NCBI GenBank assembly: GCA_958450325.1
Contig: OY288241.1
Coordinates: 45,087,978-45,151,977 of the forward strand
Direction of reading: 5' to 3'
Origin: Agrostemma githago
Taxonomy: Eukaryota; Streptophyta; Magnoliopsida; Caryophyllales; Caryophyllaceae
DNA: 64,000 nucleotides
The translations under genes and the position numbers were made by a program. The notes beneath the pieces are model-generated. The model saw only the letters and a program-made list of their open reading frames with translations, was not told the DNA's origin and searched no databases. Below are positions 22,436 through 34,972 of the stretch, in pieces. Every line of letters starts with the position of its first letter. The stretch's first letter is position 1.

Positions 22436-23842
22436 CTTTGGGATGGATCTTTGTCCCTGGACTTTCTTCGAGACAGTTTCCGACTATCTGTGGACTATTC
22501 TTTAAGATGGATCTTTGTCTCTGGACATTCTTCGAGACAGTTTCCGACAATCTCTGGACTGTTCTTTGGGATAGGTCTTTGTCCCTGGACTTTCTTCGAG
22601 ACAGTTTCCGACTATCTCTGGACTATTCTTTGAGATGGATCTTTGTCCCTGGACTTTCTTCGAGACAGTTTCCGACTATCTCCGGACTGTTATTTATGAC
22701 GGATCTTTGTCCTTGGACTTTTATCGAGACAGTTTTCGACTATCTCTGGACTATTATTTGGGACGGATCTTTGTCCCTGGACTTTCTTCGTCACAGTTTC
22801 CCACTATCTCTGGACTGTTCTTTGGGACAGATCTTTGTCCCGGAACTTTCTTTGAGACAGTTGCCGACTTTCTCTTTACTGTTCTTTGGGATGGATCTTT
22901 GTCCCTGGACTTTCTTCGAGATAGTTTCCGACTATCTCCGGACTGTTATTTGTGACGGATCTTTGTCCCTGGATTTTTTGGAGATAGTTTCCGACTATCT
23001 CTGGACTTTTATTTGGGACGGATCTCTGTCCTTGGAGTTACTTCGAGACAATTGCCGACTATCTCTGGACTGTTATTTGAGACAGATCTCTATCCCTGGA
23101 TTTTCTTCAAGACAGTTGCCGACTATCTCTGGACTCTTCTTTGGGACGGATCTTTGACCCTGGAATTTCTTCGAGATAGTTTTCGACTATCTCTGGACTA
23201 TTATTTGGGATGGATCTTTGTCCATGGACATTCATCTATATTGTTTTCGACTATCTCTGGAAGATTCTTTGAGACGGATATTTGCCCCTGGACTTTCTTC
23301 GAGATAGTTGTCGACAATCTCTGCAGTTTCATTTGGGACGGATCTTTGACCCTGGACTTTCTTCCAGATAAGTTATGACTATCTCTGGACTGTTAATTGG
23401 GAGGGATCTTTGTCCCTGGACTTTCTTCGAGATAGTTTCCGACTATCTCTGGACTGTTATTTGGGACGGATCTTTGTCCCTGGACTATCTTTTATACAGT
23501 TGGAAACTATCTCTGGAATATTCTTTGGGACGGATCTTTGTCCCTGGACTTTCTTCGAGACTGTTTCCGACTATCTCTAGACTATTTTTTGGGACGGATC
23601 TTTGTCCCTGGACATTCTTCGAGACAGTTTCTGAGAATCTTTGGACTGTTCTTTGGGACCGATCTTTGTCCCTGGACTTTCTTCGAGATAGTTTCCAACT
23701 ATCTCTGGACTATTCTTTGGGACGGATCTTTGTCCCTGGACTTTCTTGGAGATAGTTTCCGACTATCTCTAGACTGTTATTTGGGACGGATCTTTGCCCC
23801 TGGACTTTCTTCTATATAGTTGGCGACTATCTCGGGACTATT
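22436..23842 (+). repeat. HOR copy 8 (22-mer, 1,407 bp), most private variants
   Basis: Standard order and length but more single-base differences than its neighbours: TTAAGATGG, GGGATAGG, ATTTATGACGG, CTTTGACCCTGG in both M12 and M15, GATAAGTTATGAC in M15 and GGGACCGATC in M20. This suggests it was homogenised less recently than copies 5-6. Confidence 0.94.
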
Positions 23843-25249
23843 CTTTGGGATGGATCTTTGTCCCTGGACTTTCTTCGAGACAGTTTCCGACTATCTGTGG
23901 ACTATTCTTTAAGACGGATCTTTGTCTCTGGACATTCTTCGAGACAGTTTCCGACAATCTCTGGACTGTTCTTTGGGATGGGTCTTTGTCCCTGGACTTT
24001 CTTCGAGACAGTTTACGACTATCTCTGGACTATTCTTTGGGATGGATCTCTGTCTCTGGACTTTCTTCGAGACAGTTTCCGACTATCTCCGGACTGTTAT
24101 TTGGGACGGATCTTTGTCCTTGGACTTTTATCGAGACAGTTTTCGACTATCTCTGGACTATTATTTGGGACGGATCTTTGTCCCTGGACTTTCTTCGTCA
24201 CAGTTTCCCACTATCTCTGGACTGTTCTTTGGGACAGATCTTTGTCCCGGAACTTTCTTTGAGACAGTTGCCGACTTTCTTTTTACTGTTCTTTGGGACG
24301 GTTCTTTGTCCCTGGACTTTCGTCGAGATAGTTTCCGACTATCTCTGGACTGTTATTTGTGACGGATCTTTGTCCCTTGATTTTTTGGAGATAGTTTCCG
24401 ACTATCTCTGGACTTTTATTTGGGACGGATCTCTGTCCTTGGACTTACTTCGAGACAATTGCCGACTATCTCTGGACTGTTATTTGAGACGGATCTCTAT
24501 CCCTGGATTTTCTTCAAGACAGTTGCCGACTATCTCTGGACTCTTCTTTGGGACGGATCTTTGTCCCTGGAATTTCTTCGAGATAGTTTTCGACTATCTC
24601 TGGACTATTCTTTGGGATGGATCTTTGTCCATGGACATTCATCTATATTGTTTTCGACTATCTCTGGAAGATTCTTTGAGACGGATATTTGCCCCTGGAC
24701 TTTCTTCGAGATAGTTGTCGACAATCTCTGCAGTGGCATTTGGGACGGATCTTTGTCCCTGGACTTTCTTCCAGATAGTTTATGACTATCTCTGGACTGT
24801 TAATTGGGAGGGATCTTTGTCCCTGGACTTTCTTCGAGATAGTTTCCGACTATCTCTGGACTGTTATTTGGGACGGATCTTTGTCCCTGGACTATCTTTT
24901 ATACAGTTGGAAACTATCTCTGGAATATTCTTTGGGACGGATCTTTGTCCCTGGACTTTCTTCGAGACTATTTCCGACTATCTCTAGACTATTTTTTGGG
25001 ACGGATCTTTGTCCCTGGACATTCTTCGAGACAGTTTCTGAGAATCTTTGGACTGTTCTTTGGGACGGATCTTTGTCCTTGGACTTTCTTGGAGATAGTT
25101 TCCAACTATCTCTGGACTATTCTTTGGGACGGATCTTTGTCCCTGGACTTTCTTGGAGATAGTTTCCGACTATCTCTAGACTGTTATTTGGGACGGATCT
25201 TTGCCCCTGGACTTTCTTCTATATAGTTGGCGACTATCTCGGGACTATT
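23843..25249 (+). repeat. HOR copy 9 (22-mer, 1,407 bp)
   Basis: Standard order. Private variants: CAGTTTACGAC, GGATCTCTGTCTCTGG, CTTTCGTCGAG in M8 and GTCCTTGGACTTTC in M20 (near 25075). The last is also at 27187, linking this copy's right half to the next block through a 2,112-bp offset. Confidence 0.94.
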
Positions 25250-26690
25250 CTTTGGGATGGATCTTTGTCCCTGGACTTTCTTTGAGACAGTTTCCTACTA
25301 TCTCTAGACCATTCTTTGGGATGGATCTTAGTCCCTGGACTTTCTTCGAGACAGTTTCCGACTATCTCTGGACTGTTATTTGGGACGGATCTTTGTCCTT
25401 GGACTTTTATCGAGACAATTTTCGACTATCTCTGGACTATTATTTGGGACGGATCTTTGTCCCTGGACTTTCTTCGTCACAGTTTCCCACTATCTCTGGA
25501 CTGTTCTTTGGGACATATGTTTGTCGCGGAACTTTCTTTGAGACAGTTGCCGACTTTCTTTTTACTGTTCTTTGGGACGGATTTTTGTCCCTGGACTTTC
25601 TTTGAGACAGTTTCCGACTATCTCTAGACTATTCTTTGGGATGGATCTTAGTCCCTGGACATTCTTCGAGACAGTTTCCGACAATCTCTGGACTGTTCTT
25701 TGGGATGGGTCTTTGTCCCTGGACTTTCTTTGAGACAGTTTCCGACTATCTCTAGACTATTCTTTGGGATGAATCTTAGTCCCTGGACTTTCTTCGAGAC
25801 AGTTTCCGACTATCTCTGGACTGTTATTTGGGACGGATCTTTGTCCTTGGACTTTTATCGAGACAATTTTCGACTATCTCTGGACTATTATTTGGGACGG
25901 ATCTTTGTCCCTAGACTTTCTTCGTCACAGTTTCCCACTATCTCTGGACTGTTCTTTGGGACATATCTTTGTCGCGGAACTTTCTTTGAGACAGTTGCCG
26001 ACTTTCTTTTTACTGTTCTTTGGGACGGATTTTTGTCCCTGGACTTTCTTTGAGACAGTTTCCGACTATCTCTAGACTATTCTTTGGGATGGATCTTAGT
26101 CCCTGGACATTCTTCGAGACAGTTTCCGACAATCTCTGGACTGTTCTTTGGGATGGGTCTTTGTCCCTGGACTTTCTTTGAGACAGTTTCCGACTATCTC
26201 TAGACTATTCTTTGGGATGGATCTTAGTCCCTGGACTTTCTTCGAGACAGTTTCCGACTATCTCTGGACTGTTATTTGGGACGGATCTTTGTCCTTGGAC
26301 TTTTATCGAGACAATTTTCGACTATCTCTGGACTATTATTTGGGACGGATCTTTGTCCCTAGACTTTCTTCGTCATAGTTTTCCACTATCTATGGACTGT
26401 TCTTTGGGACATATCTTTGTCGCGGAACTTTCTTTGAGACAGTTGCCGACTTTCTTTTTACTGTTCTTTGGGACGAATTTTTGTCCCTGGACTTTCTTTG
26501 AGACAGTTTCCGACTATCTCTAGACTATTCTTTGGGATGGATATTAGTCCCTGGACATTCTTCGAGACAGTTTCCGACAATCTCTGGACTGTTCTTTGGG
26601 ATGGGTCTTTGTCCCTGGACTTTCTTTGAGACAGTTTCCGACTATCTCTAGACTATTCTTTGGGATGGATCTTAGTCCCTGGACTTTCTT
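24828..26690 (+). repeat. 2,112-bp offset duplication, left segment (about 1.86 kb)
   Basis: Sequence here recurs at +2,112 (33 monomers), approximately 26940-28802. It spans the right half of HOR copy 9 plus two to three 7-monomer units. Edges are approximate: I placed them where variants stop matching. Confidence 0.8.
25250..26529 (+). repeat. 7-monomer (448-bp) HOR block, cluster 1
   Basis: A leading six-monomer unit at 25250-25633, then full units at 25634-26081 and 26082-26529 and a partial one from 26530. The seven monomers are recognisable by CTTAGTCCCTGGACATTC, GGGATGGGTC, CTTAGTCCCTGGACTTTC, CTTTTATCGAGACAATTTTCG, TTCGTCACAG, GGGACATATCTTTGTCGCGG and GGACGGATTTTTGTCC. They correspond to M2-M8 of the 22-mer with new fixed variants, so this is a local sub-HOR made from part of the larger unit. 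Confidence 0.9.
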
Positions 26691-26940
26691 CGAGACAGTT
26701 TCCGACTATCTCCGAACTGTTATTTGGGACGGATCTTTGTCCTTGGACTTTTATCGAGACAGTTTTGGACTATCTCTGGACTATTATTTGGGACGGATCT
26801 GTGTCCCTGGACTTTCTTCGTCACAGTTTCCCACTATCTCTGGACTGTTCTTTGGGACAGATCTTTGTCCCGGAACTTTCTTTGAGACAATTGCCCACTT
26901 TCTCTTTATTGTTCTTTGTGACGGATCTTTGTCCCTGGAC
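26660..26940 (+). repeat. Patch of B-haplotype HOR sequence
   Basis: Between the two 7-mer clusters this patch carries CTCCGAACTG, CAGTTTTGGACTATC, GGATCTGTGTCCC, CAATTGCCCACTTTC and TTTATTGTTC. That combination is otherwise found in B-type copies 37787-39193 and 39194-40600, more than 11 kb away. Confidence 0.8.
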
Positions 26941-28802
26941 TTTCTTCGAGATAGTTTCCGACTATCTCTGGACTGTTATTTGGGACGGATCTTTGTCCCT
27001 GGACTATCTTTTATACAGTTGGAAACTATCTCTGGAATATTCTTTGGGACGGATCTTTGTCCCTGGACTTTCTTCGAGACTATTTCCGACTATCTCTAGA
27101 CTATTTTTTGGGACGGATCTTTGTCCCTGGACATTCTTCGAGACAGTTTCTGAGAATCTTTGGACTGTTCTTTGGGACGGATCTTTGTCCTTGGACTTTC
27201 TTGGAGATAGTTTCCAACTATCTCTGGACTATTCTTTGGGACGGATCTTTGTCCCTGGACTTTCTTGGAGATAGTTTCCGACTATCTCTAGACTGTTATT
27301 TGGGACGGATCTTTGCCCCTGGACTTTCTTCTATATAGTTGGCGACTATCTCGGGACTATTCTTTGGGATGGATCTTTGTCCCTGGACTTTCTTTGAGAC
27401 AGTTTCCTACTATCTCTAGACCATTCTTTGGGATGGATCTTAGTCCCTGGACTTTCTTCGAGACAGTTTCCGACTATCTCTGGACTGTTATTTGGGACGG
27501 ATCTTTGTCCTTGGACTTTTATCGAGACAATTTTCGACTATCTCTGGACTATTATTTGGGACGGATCTTTGTCCCTGGACTTTCTTCGTCACAGTTTCCC
27601 ACTATCTCTGGACTGTTCTTTGGGACATATCTTTGTCGCGGAACTTTCTTTGAGACAGTTGCCGACTTTCTTTTTACTGTTCTTTGGGACGGATTTTTGT
27701 CCCTGGACTTTCTTTGAGACAGTTTCCGACTATCTCTAGACTATTCTTTGGGATGGATCTTAGTTCCTGGACATTCTTCGAGACAGTTTCCGACAATCTC
27801 TGGACTGTTCTTTGGGATGGGTCTTTGTCCCTGGACTTTCTTTGAGACAGTTTCCGACTATCTCTAGACTATTCTTTGGGATGAATCTTAGTCCCTGGAC
27901 TTTCTTCGAGACAGTTTCCGACTATCTCTGGACTGTTATTTGGGACGGATCTTTGTCCTTGGACTTTTATCGAGACAATTTTCGACTATCTCTGGACTAT
28001 TATTTGGGACGGATCTTTGTCCCTAGACTTTCTTCGTCACAGTTTCCCACTATCTCTGGACTGTTCTTTGGGACATATCTTTGTCGCGGAACTTTCTTTG
28101 AGACAGTTGCCGACTTTCTTTTTACTGTTCTTTGGGACGGATTTTTGTCCCTGGACTTTCTTTGAGACAGTTTCCGACTATCTCTAGACTATTCTTTGGG
28201 ATGGATCTTAGTCCCTGGACATTCTTCGAGACAGTTTCCGACAATCTCTGGACTGTTCTTTGGGATGGGTCTTTGTCCCTGGACTTTCTTTGAGACAGTT
28301 TCCGACTATCTCTAGACTATTCTTTGGGATGGATCTTAGTCCCTGGACTTTCTTCGAGACAGTTTCCGACTATCTCTGGACTGTTATTTGGGACGGATCT
28401 TTGTCCTTGGACTTTTATCGAGACAATTTTCGACTATCTCTGGACTATTATTTGGGACGGATCTTTGTCCCTAGACTTTCTTCGTCATAGTTTTCCACTA
28501 TCTCTGGACTGTTCTTTGGGACATATCTTTGTCGCGGAACTTTCTTTGAGACAGTTGCCGACTTTCTTTTTACTGTTCTTTGGGACGGATTTTTGTCCCT
28601 GGACTTTCTTTGAGACAGTTTCCGACTATCTCTAGACTATTCTTTGGGATGGATCTTAGTCCCTGGACATTCTTCGAGACAGTTTCCGACAATCTCTGGA
28701 CTGTTCTTTGGGATGGGTCTTTGTCCCTGGACTTTCTTTGAGACAGTTTCCGACTATCTCTAGACTATTCTTTGGGATGGATCTTAGTCCCTGGACTTTC
28801 TT
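26940..28802 (+). repeat. 2,112-bp offset duplication, right segment
   Basis: Match to 24828-26690, including the shared GTCCTTGGACTTTC variant at 27187 and the six-monomer leading unit at 27362. Only scattered single-base differences were seen, for example ACATATCTTTG where the left copy has ACATATGTTTG near 25513. Confidence 0.8.
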
Positions 28803-29089
28803 CGAGACAGTTTCCGACTATCTCTGGACTGTTATTTGGGACGGATCTTTGTCCTTGGACTTTTATCGAGACAATTTTCGACTATCTCTGGACTATTATT
28901 TGGGACGGATCTTTGTCCCTGGACTTTCTTCGTCACAGTTTCCCACTATCTCTGGACTGTTCTTTGGGACATATCTTTGTCGCGGAACTTTCTTTGAGAC
29001 AGTTGCCGACTTTCTTTTTACTGTTCTTTGGGACGGATCTTTGTCCCTGGACTTTCTTTGAGATAGTTTCCGACTATCTCTGGACTGTT
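27362..29089 (+). repeat. 7-monomer (448-bp) HOR block, cluster 2
   Basis: A six-monomer unit at 27362-27745, then full units at 27746-28193, 28194-28641 and 28642-29089. Same variants as cluster 1. The last unit ends with GGACGGATCTTTG rather than GGACGGATTTTTG and rejoins the 22-mer order at M9. Confidence 0.9.
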
Positions 29090-30751
29090 ATTTGTGACGG
29101 ATCTTTGTCCCTGGATTTTTTGGTGATAGTTTCCGACTATCTCTGGACTTTTATTTGGGACGGATCTCTGTCCTTGGACTTACTTCGAGACAATTGCCGA
29201 CTATCTCTGGACTGTTATTTGAGACGGATCTCTATCCCTGGATTTTCTTCAAGACAGTTGCCGACTATCTCTGGACTCTTCTTTGGGACGGATCTTTGTC
29301 CCTGGAATTTCTTCGAGACAGTTTTCGACTATCTCTGGACTTTTATTTGGGACGGATCTCTGTCCTTGGACTTACTTCGAGACAATTGCCGACTATCTCT
29401 GGACTGTTATTTGAGACGGATCTCTATCCCTGGATTTTCTTCAAGACAGTTGCCGACTATCTATGGACTCTTCTTTGGGACGGATCTTTGTCCCTGGACT
29501 TTCTTCGAGACAGTTTACGACTATCTCTGGACTATTCTTTGGGATGGATCTCTGTCCCTGGACTTTCTTCGAGACAGTTTCCGACTATCTCCGGACTGTT
29601 ATTTGGGACGGATCTTTGTCCTTGGACTTTTATCGAGACAGTTTTTGACTATCTCTGGACTATTATTTGGGACGGATCTGTGTCCCTGGACTTTCTTCGT
29701 CACAGTTTCCCACTATCTCTGGACTGTTCTTTGGGACAGATCTTTGTCCCGGAACTTTCTTTGAGACAATTGCCCACTTTCTCTTTACTGTTCTTTGTGA
29801 CGGATCTTTGTCCCTGGACTTTCTTTGAGATAGTTTCCGACTATCTCTAGACTGTTATTTGTGACGGATCTTTGTCCCTGGATTTTTTGGTGATAGTTTC
29901 CGACTATCTCTGGACTTTTATTTGGGACGGATCTCTGTCCTTGGACTTACTTCGAGACAATTGCCGACTATCTCTGGACTGTTATTTGAGACGGATCTCT
30001 ATCCCTGGATTTTCTTCAAGACAGTTGCCGACTATCTCTGGACTCTTCTTTGGGACGGATCTTTGTCCCTGGAATTTCTTCGAGATAGTTTTCGACTATC
30101 TATGGACTATTCTTTGGGATGGATCTTTGTCCATGGACATTCATCTATATTGTTTTCGACTATCTCTGGAAGATTCTTTGAGACGGATATTTGCCCCTGG
30201 ACTTTCTTCGAGATAGTTGTCGACAATCTCTGCAGTGTCATTTGGGACGGATCTTTGTTCCTGGACTTTCTTCCAGATAGTTTATGACTATCTCTGGACT
30301 GTTAATTGGGAGGGATCTTTGTCCCTGGACTTTCTTCGAGATAGTTTCCGACTATCTCTGGACTGTTATTTGGGACGGATCTTTGTCCCTGGACTATCTT
30401 TTATACAGTTGGAAACTATCTCTGGAATATTCTTTGGGACGGATCTTTGTCCCTGGACTTTCTTCGAGACTGTTTCCGACTATCTCTAGACTATTTTTTG
30501 GGACGGATCTTTGTCCCTGGACATTCTTCGAGACAGTTTCTGAGAATCTTTGGACTGTTCTTTGGGACAGATCTTTGTCCCTGGACTTTCTTGGAGATAG
30601 TTTCCAACTATCTCTGGACTATTCTTTGGGACGGTTCTTTGTCCCTGGACTTTCTTGGAGATAGTTTCCGACTATCTCTAGACTGTTATTTGGGACGGAT
30701 CTTTGCCCCTGGACTTTCTTCTATATAGTTGGCGACTATCTCGGGACTATT
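29090..30751 (+). repeat. Rearranged HOR segment with a 3-monomer duplication
   Basis: M9 to M12 order, then M10-M12-type monomers again with a period of about 192 bp (29155 and 29347 start alike), then M4-M7 with B-type variants (GGATCTGTGTCCC near 29680), a second M9 (GGTGATAGTTTCC occurs at both 29122 and 29890) and a normal run to M22. Copy boundaries are blurred by several nested exchanges. Confidence 0.8.
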
Positions 30752-32158
30752 CTTTGGGATGGATCTTTGTCCCTGGACTTTCTTCGAGACAGTTTCCGAC
30801 TATCTGTGGACTATTCTTTAAGACGGATCTTTGTCTCTGGACATTCTTCGAGACAGTTTCCGACAATCTCTGGACAGTTCTTTGGGATGGGTCTTTGTCC
30901 CTGGACTTTCTTCGAGACAGTTTCCGACTATCTCTGGACTATTCTTTGGGACGGATCTTTGTCCCTGGACTTTCTTCGAGATAGTTTCCGACTATCTCCG
31001 GACTGTTATTTGGGACGGATCTTTGTCCTTGGACTTTTATCGAGACAGTTTTCGACTATCTCTGGACTATTATTTGGGACGGATCTTTGTCCCTGGACTT
31101 TCTTCGTCACAGTTTCCCACTATCTCTGGACTGTTCTTTGGGACAGATCTTTGTCCCGGAACTTTCTTTGAGACAGTTGCCGACTTTCTCTTTACTGGTC
31201 TTTGGGACGGATCTTTGTCCCTGGACTTTCTTCGAGATAGTTTCCGACTATCTCTGGACTGTTATTTGTGACGGATCTTTGTCCCTGGATTTTTTGGAGA
31301 TAGTTTCCGACTATCTCTGGACTTTTATTTGGGACGGATCTCTGTCCTTGGACTTACTTCGAGACAATTGCCGACTATCTCTGGACTGTTATTTGAAACG
31401 GATCTCTATCCCTGGATTTTCTTCAAGACAGTTGCCGACTATCTCTGGGCTCTTCTTTGGGACGGATCTTTGTCCCTGGAATTTCTTCGAGATAGTTTTC
31501 GACTATCTCTGGACTATTCTTTGGGATGGATCTTTGTCCATGGACATTCATCTATATTGTTTTCGACTATCTCTGGAAGATTCTTTGAGACGGATATTTG
31601 CCCATGGACTTTCTTCGAGATAGTTGTCGACAATCTCTGCAGTGTCATTTGGGACGGATCTTTGTTCCTGGACTTTCTTCCAGATAGTTTATGACTATCT
31701 CTGGACTGTTAATTGGGAGGGATCTTTGTCCCTGGACTTTCTTCGAGATAGTTTGCGACTATCTCTGGACTGTTATTTGGGACGGATCTTTGTCCCTGGA
31801 CTATCTTTTATACAGTTGGAAACTATCTCTGGAATATTCTTTGGGACGGATCTTTGTCCCTGGACTTTCTTCGAGACTGTTTCCGACTATCTCTAGACTA
31901 TTTTTTGGGACGGATCTTTGTCCCTGGACATTCTTCGAGACAGTTTCTGAGAATCTTTGGACTGTTCTTTGGGACAGATCTTTGTCCCTGGACTTTCTTG
32001 GAGATAGTTTCCAACTATCTCTGGACTATTCTTTGGGACGGATCTTTGTCCCTGGACTCTCTTGGAGATAGTTTCCGACTATCTCTAGACTGTTATTTGG
32101 GACAGATCTTTGCCCCTGGACTTTCTTCTATATAGTTGGCGACTATCTCGGGACTATT
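30752..32158 (+). repeat. HOR copy, haplotype A1 (1,407 bp)
   Basis: First of nine exact 1,407-bp copies. A markers: GGACAGTTC after M2, ACTGGTCTTTGGG in M7/M8, ATTTGAAACGG in M11, TGGGCTCTTC, TTTGTTCCTGG in M15, GGACTCTCTTGG in M21 and GGGACAGATCTTTGCCC in M22. Confidence 0.94.
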
Positions 32159-33565
32159 CTTTGGGATGGATCTTTGTCCCTGGACTTTCTTCGAGACAGT
32201 TTCCGACTATCTGTGGACTATTCTTTAAGACGGATCTTTGTCTCTGGACATTCTTCGAGACAGTTTCCGACAATCTCTGGACTGTTCTTTGGGATGGGTC
32301 TTTGTCCCTGGACTTTCTTCGAGACAGTTTCCGACTATCTCTGGACTATTCTTTGGGATGGATCTTTGTCCCTGGACTTTCTTCGAGACAGTTTCTGACT
32401 ATCTCCGGACTGTTATTTGGGACGGATCTTTGTCCTTGGACTTTTATCGAGACAGTTTTGGACTATCTCTGGACTATTATTTGGGACGGATCTGTGTCCC
32501 TGGACTTTCTTCGTCACAGTTTCCCACTATCTCTGGACTGTTCTTTGGGACAGATCTTTGTCCCGGAACTTTCTTTGAGACAATTGCCCACTTTCTCTTT
32601 ACTGTTCTTTGTGACGGATCTTTGTCCCTGGACTTTCTTCGAGATAGTTTCCGACTATCTCTGGACTGTTATTTGTGATGGATCTTTGTCCCTGGATTTT
32701 TTGGAGATAGTTTCCGACTATCTCTGGACTTTTATTTGGGACGGATCTCTGTCCTTGGACTTACTTCGAGACAATTGCCGACTATCTCTGGACTGTTATT
32801 TGAGACGGATCTCTATCCCTGGATTTTCTTCAAGACAGTTGCCGACTATCTCTGGACTCTTCTTTGGGACGGATCTTTGTCCCTGGAATTTCTTCGAGAT
32901 AGTTTTCGACTATCTATGGACTATTCTTTGGGATGGATCTTTGTCCATGGACATTCATCTATATTGTTTTCGACTATCTCTGGAAGATTCTTTGAGACGG
33001 ATATTTGCCCCTGGACTTTCTTCGAGATAGTTGTCGACAATCTCTGCAGTGTCATTTGGGACGGATCTTTGTCCCTGGACTTTCTTCCAGATAGTTTATG
33101 ACTATCTCTGGACTGTTAATTGGGAGGGATCTTTGTCCCTGGACTTTCTTCGAGATAGTTTCCGACTATCTCTAGACTGTTATTTGGGACGGATCTTTGT
33201 CCCTGGACTATATTTTATACAGTTGGAAACTATCTCTGGAATATTCTTTGGGACGGATCTTTGTCCCTGGACTTTCTTCGAGACTGTTTCCGACTATCTC
33301 TAGACTATTTTTTGGGACGGATCTTTGTCCCTGGACATTCTTCGAGACAGTTTCTGAGAATCTTTGGACTGTTCTTTGGGACAGATCTTTGTCCCTGGAC
33401 TTTCTTGGAGATAGTTTCCAACTATCTCTGGACTATTCTTTGGGACGGATCTTTGTCCCTGGACTTTCTTGGAGATAGTTTCCGACTATCTCTAGACTGT
33501 TATTTGGGACGGATCTTTGCCCCTGGACTTTCTTCTATATAGTTGGCGACTATCTCGGGACAATT
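32159..33565 (+). repeat. HOR copy, haplotype B1 (1,407 bp)
   Basis: B markers: CAGTTTTGGACTATC, GGATCTGTGTCCC, CAATTGCCCACTTTC with CTTTGTGACGG, CTATGGACTATTC in M12 and GGACTATATTTTATAC in M17. None of the A markers is present. Confidence 0.94.
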
Positions 33566-34972
33566 CTTTGGGATGGATCTTTGTCCCTGGACTTTCTTCG
33601 AGACAGTTTCCGACTATCTGTGGACTATTCTTTAAGACGGATCTTTGTCTCTGGACATTCTTCGAGACAGTTTCCGACAATCTCTGGACAGTTCCTTGGG
33701 ATGGGTCTTTGTCCCTGGACTTTCTTCGAGACAGTTTCCGACTATCTCTGGACTATTCTTTGGGACGGATCTTTGTCCCTGGACTTTCTTCGAGATAGTT
33801 TCCGACTATCTCCGGACTGTTATTTGGGACGGATCTTTGTCCTTGGACTTTTATCGAGACAGTTTTCGACTATCTCTGGACTATTATTTGGGACGGATCT
33901 TTGTCCCTGGACTTTCTTCGTCACAGTTTCCCACTATCTCTGGACTGTTCTTTGGGACAGATCTTTGTCCCGGAACTTTCTTTGAGACAGTTGCCGACTT
34001 TCTCTTTACTGGTCTTTGGGACGGATCTTTGCCCCTGGACTTTCTTCGAGATAGTTTCCGACTATCTCTGGACTGTTATTTGTGACGGATCTTTGTCCCT
34101 GGATTTTTTGGAGATAGTTTCCGACTATCTCTGGACTTTTATTTGGGACGGATCTCTGTCCTTGGACTTACTTCGAGACAATTGCCGACTATCTCTGGAC
34201 TGTTATTTGAAACGGATCTCTATCCCTGGATTTTCTTCAAGACAGTTGCCGACTATCTCTGGGCTCTTCTTTGGGACGGATCTTTGTCCCTGGAATTTCT
34301 TCGAGATAGTTTTCGACTATCTCTGGACTATTCTTTGGGATGGATCTTTGTCCATGGACATTCATCTATATTGTTTTCGACTATCTCTGGAAGATTCTTT
34401 GAGACGGATATTTGCCCCTGGACTTTCTTCGAGATAGTTGTCGACAATCTCTGCAGTGTCATTTGGGACGGATCTTTGTTCCTGGACTTTCTTCCAGATA
34501 GTTTATGACTATCTCTGGACTGTTAATTGGGAGGGATCTTTGTCCCTGGACTTTCTTCGAGATAGTTTCCGACTATCTCTGGACTGTTATTTGGGACGGA
34601 TCTTTGTCCCTGGACTATCTTTTATACAGTTGGAAACTATCTCTGGAATATTCTTTGGGACGGATCTTTGTCCCTGGACTTTCTTCGAGACTGTTTCCGA
34701 CTATCTCTAGACTATTTTTTGGGACGGATCTTTGTCCCTGGACATTCTTCGAGACAGTTTCTGAGAATCTTTGGACTGTTCTTTGGGACAGATCTTTGTC
34801 CCTGGACTTTCTTGGAGATAGTTTCCAACTATCTCTGGACTATTCTTTGGGACGGATCTTTGTCCCTGGACTCTCTTGGAGATAGTTTCCGACTATCTCT
34901 AGACTGTTATTTGGGACAGATCTTTGCCCCTGGACTTTCTTCTATATAGTTGGCGACTATCTCGGGACTATT
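33566..34972 (+). repeat. HOR copy, haplotype A2 (1,407 bp)
   Basis: All A markers, plus GGACAGTTCCTTGGG (C in place of T), which is shared with A3 and A4 but not A1 or A5. M8 has TTTGCCCCTGG. Confidence 0.94.

Noticed and set aside
12094..25249. CRISPR array
   Set aside because: The units are continuous 64-bp repeats without unique spacers, in plant-type DNA and with no cas genes.
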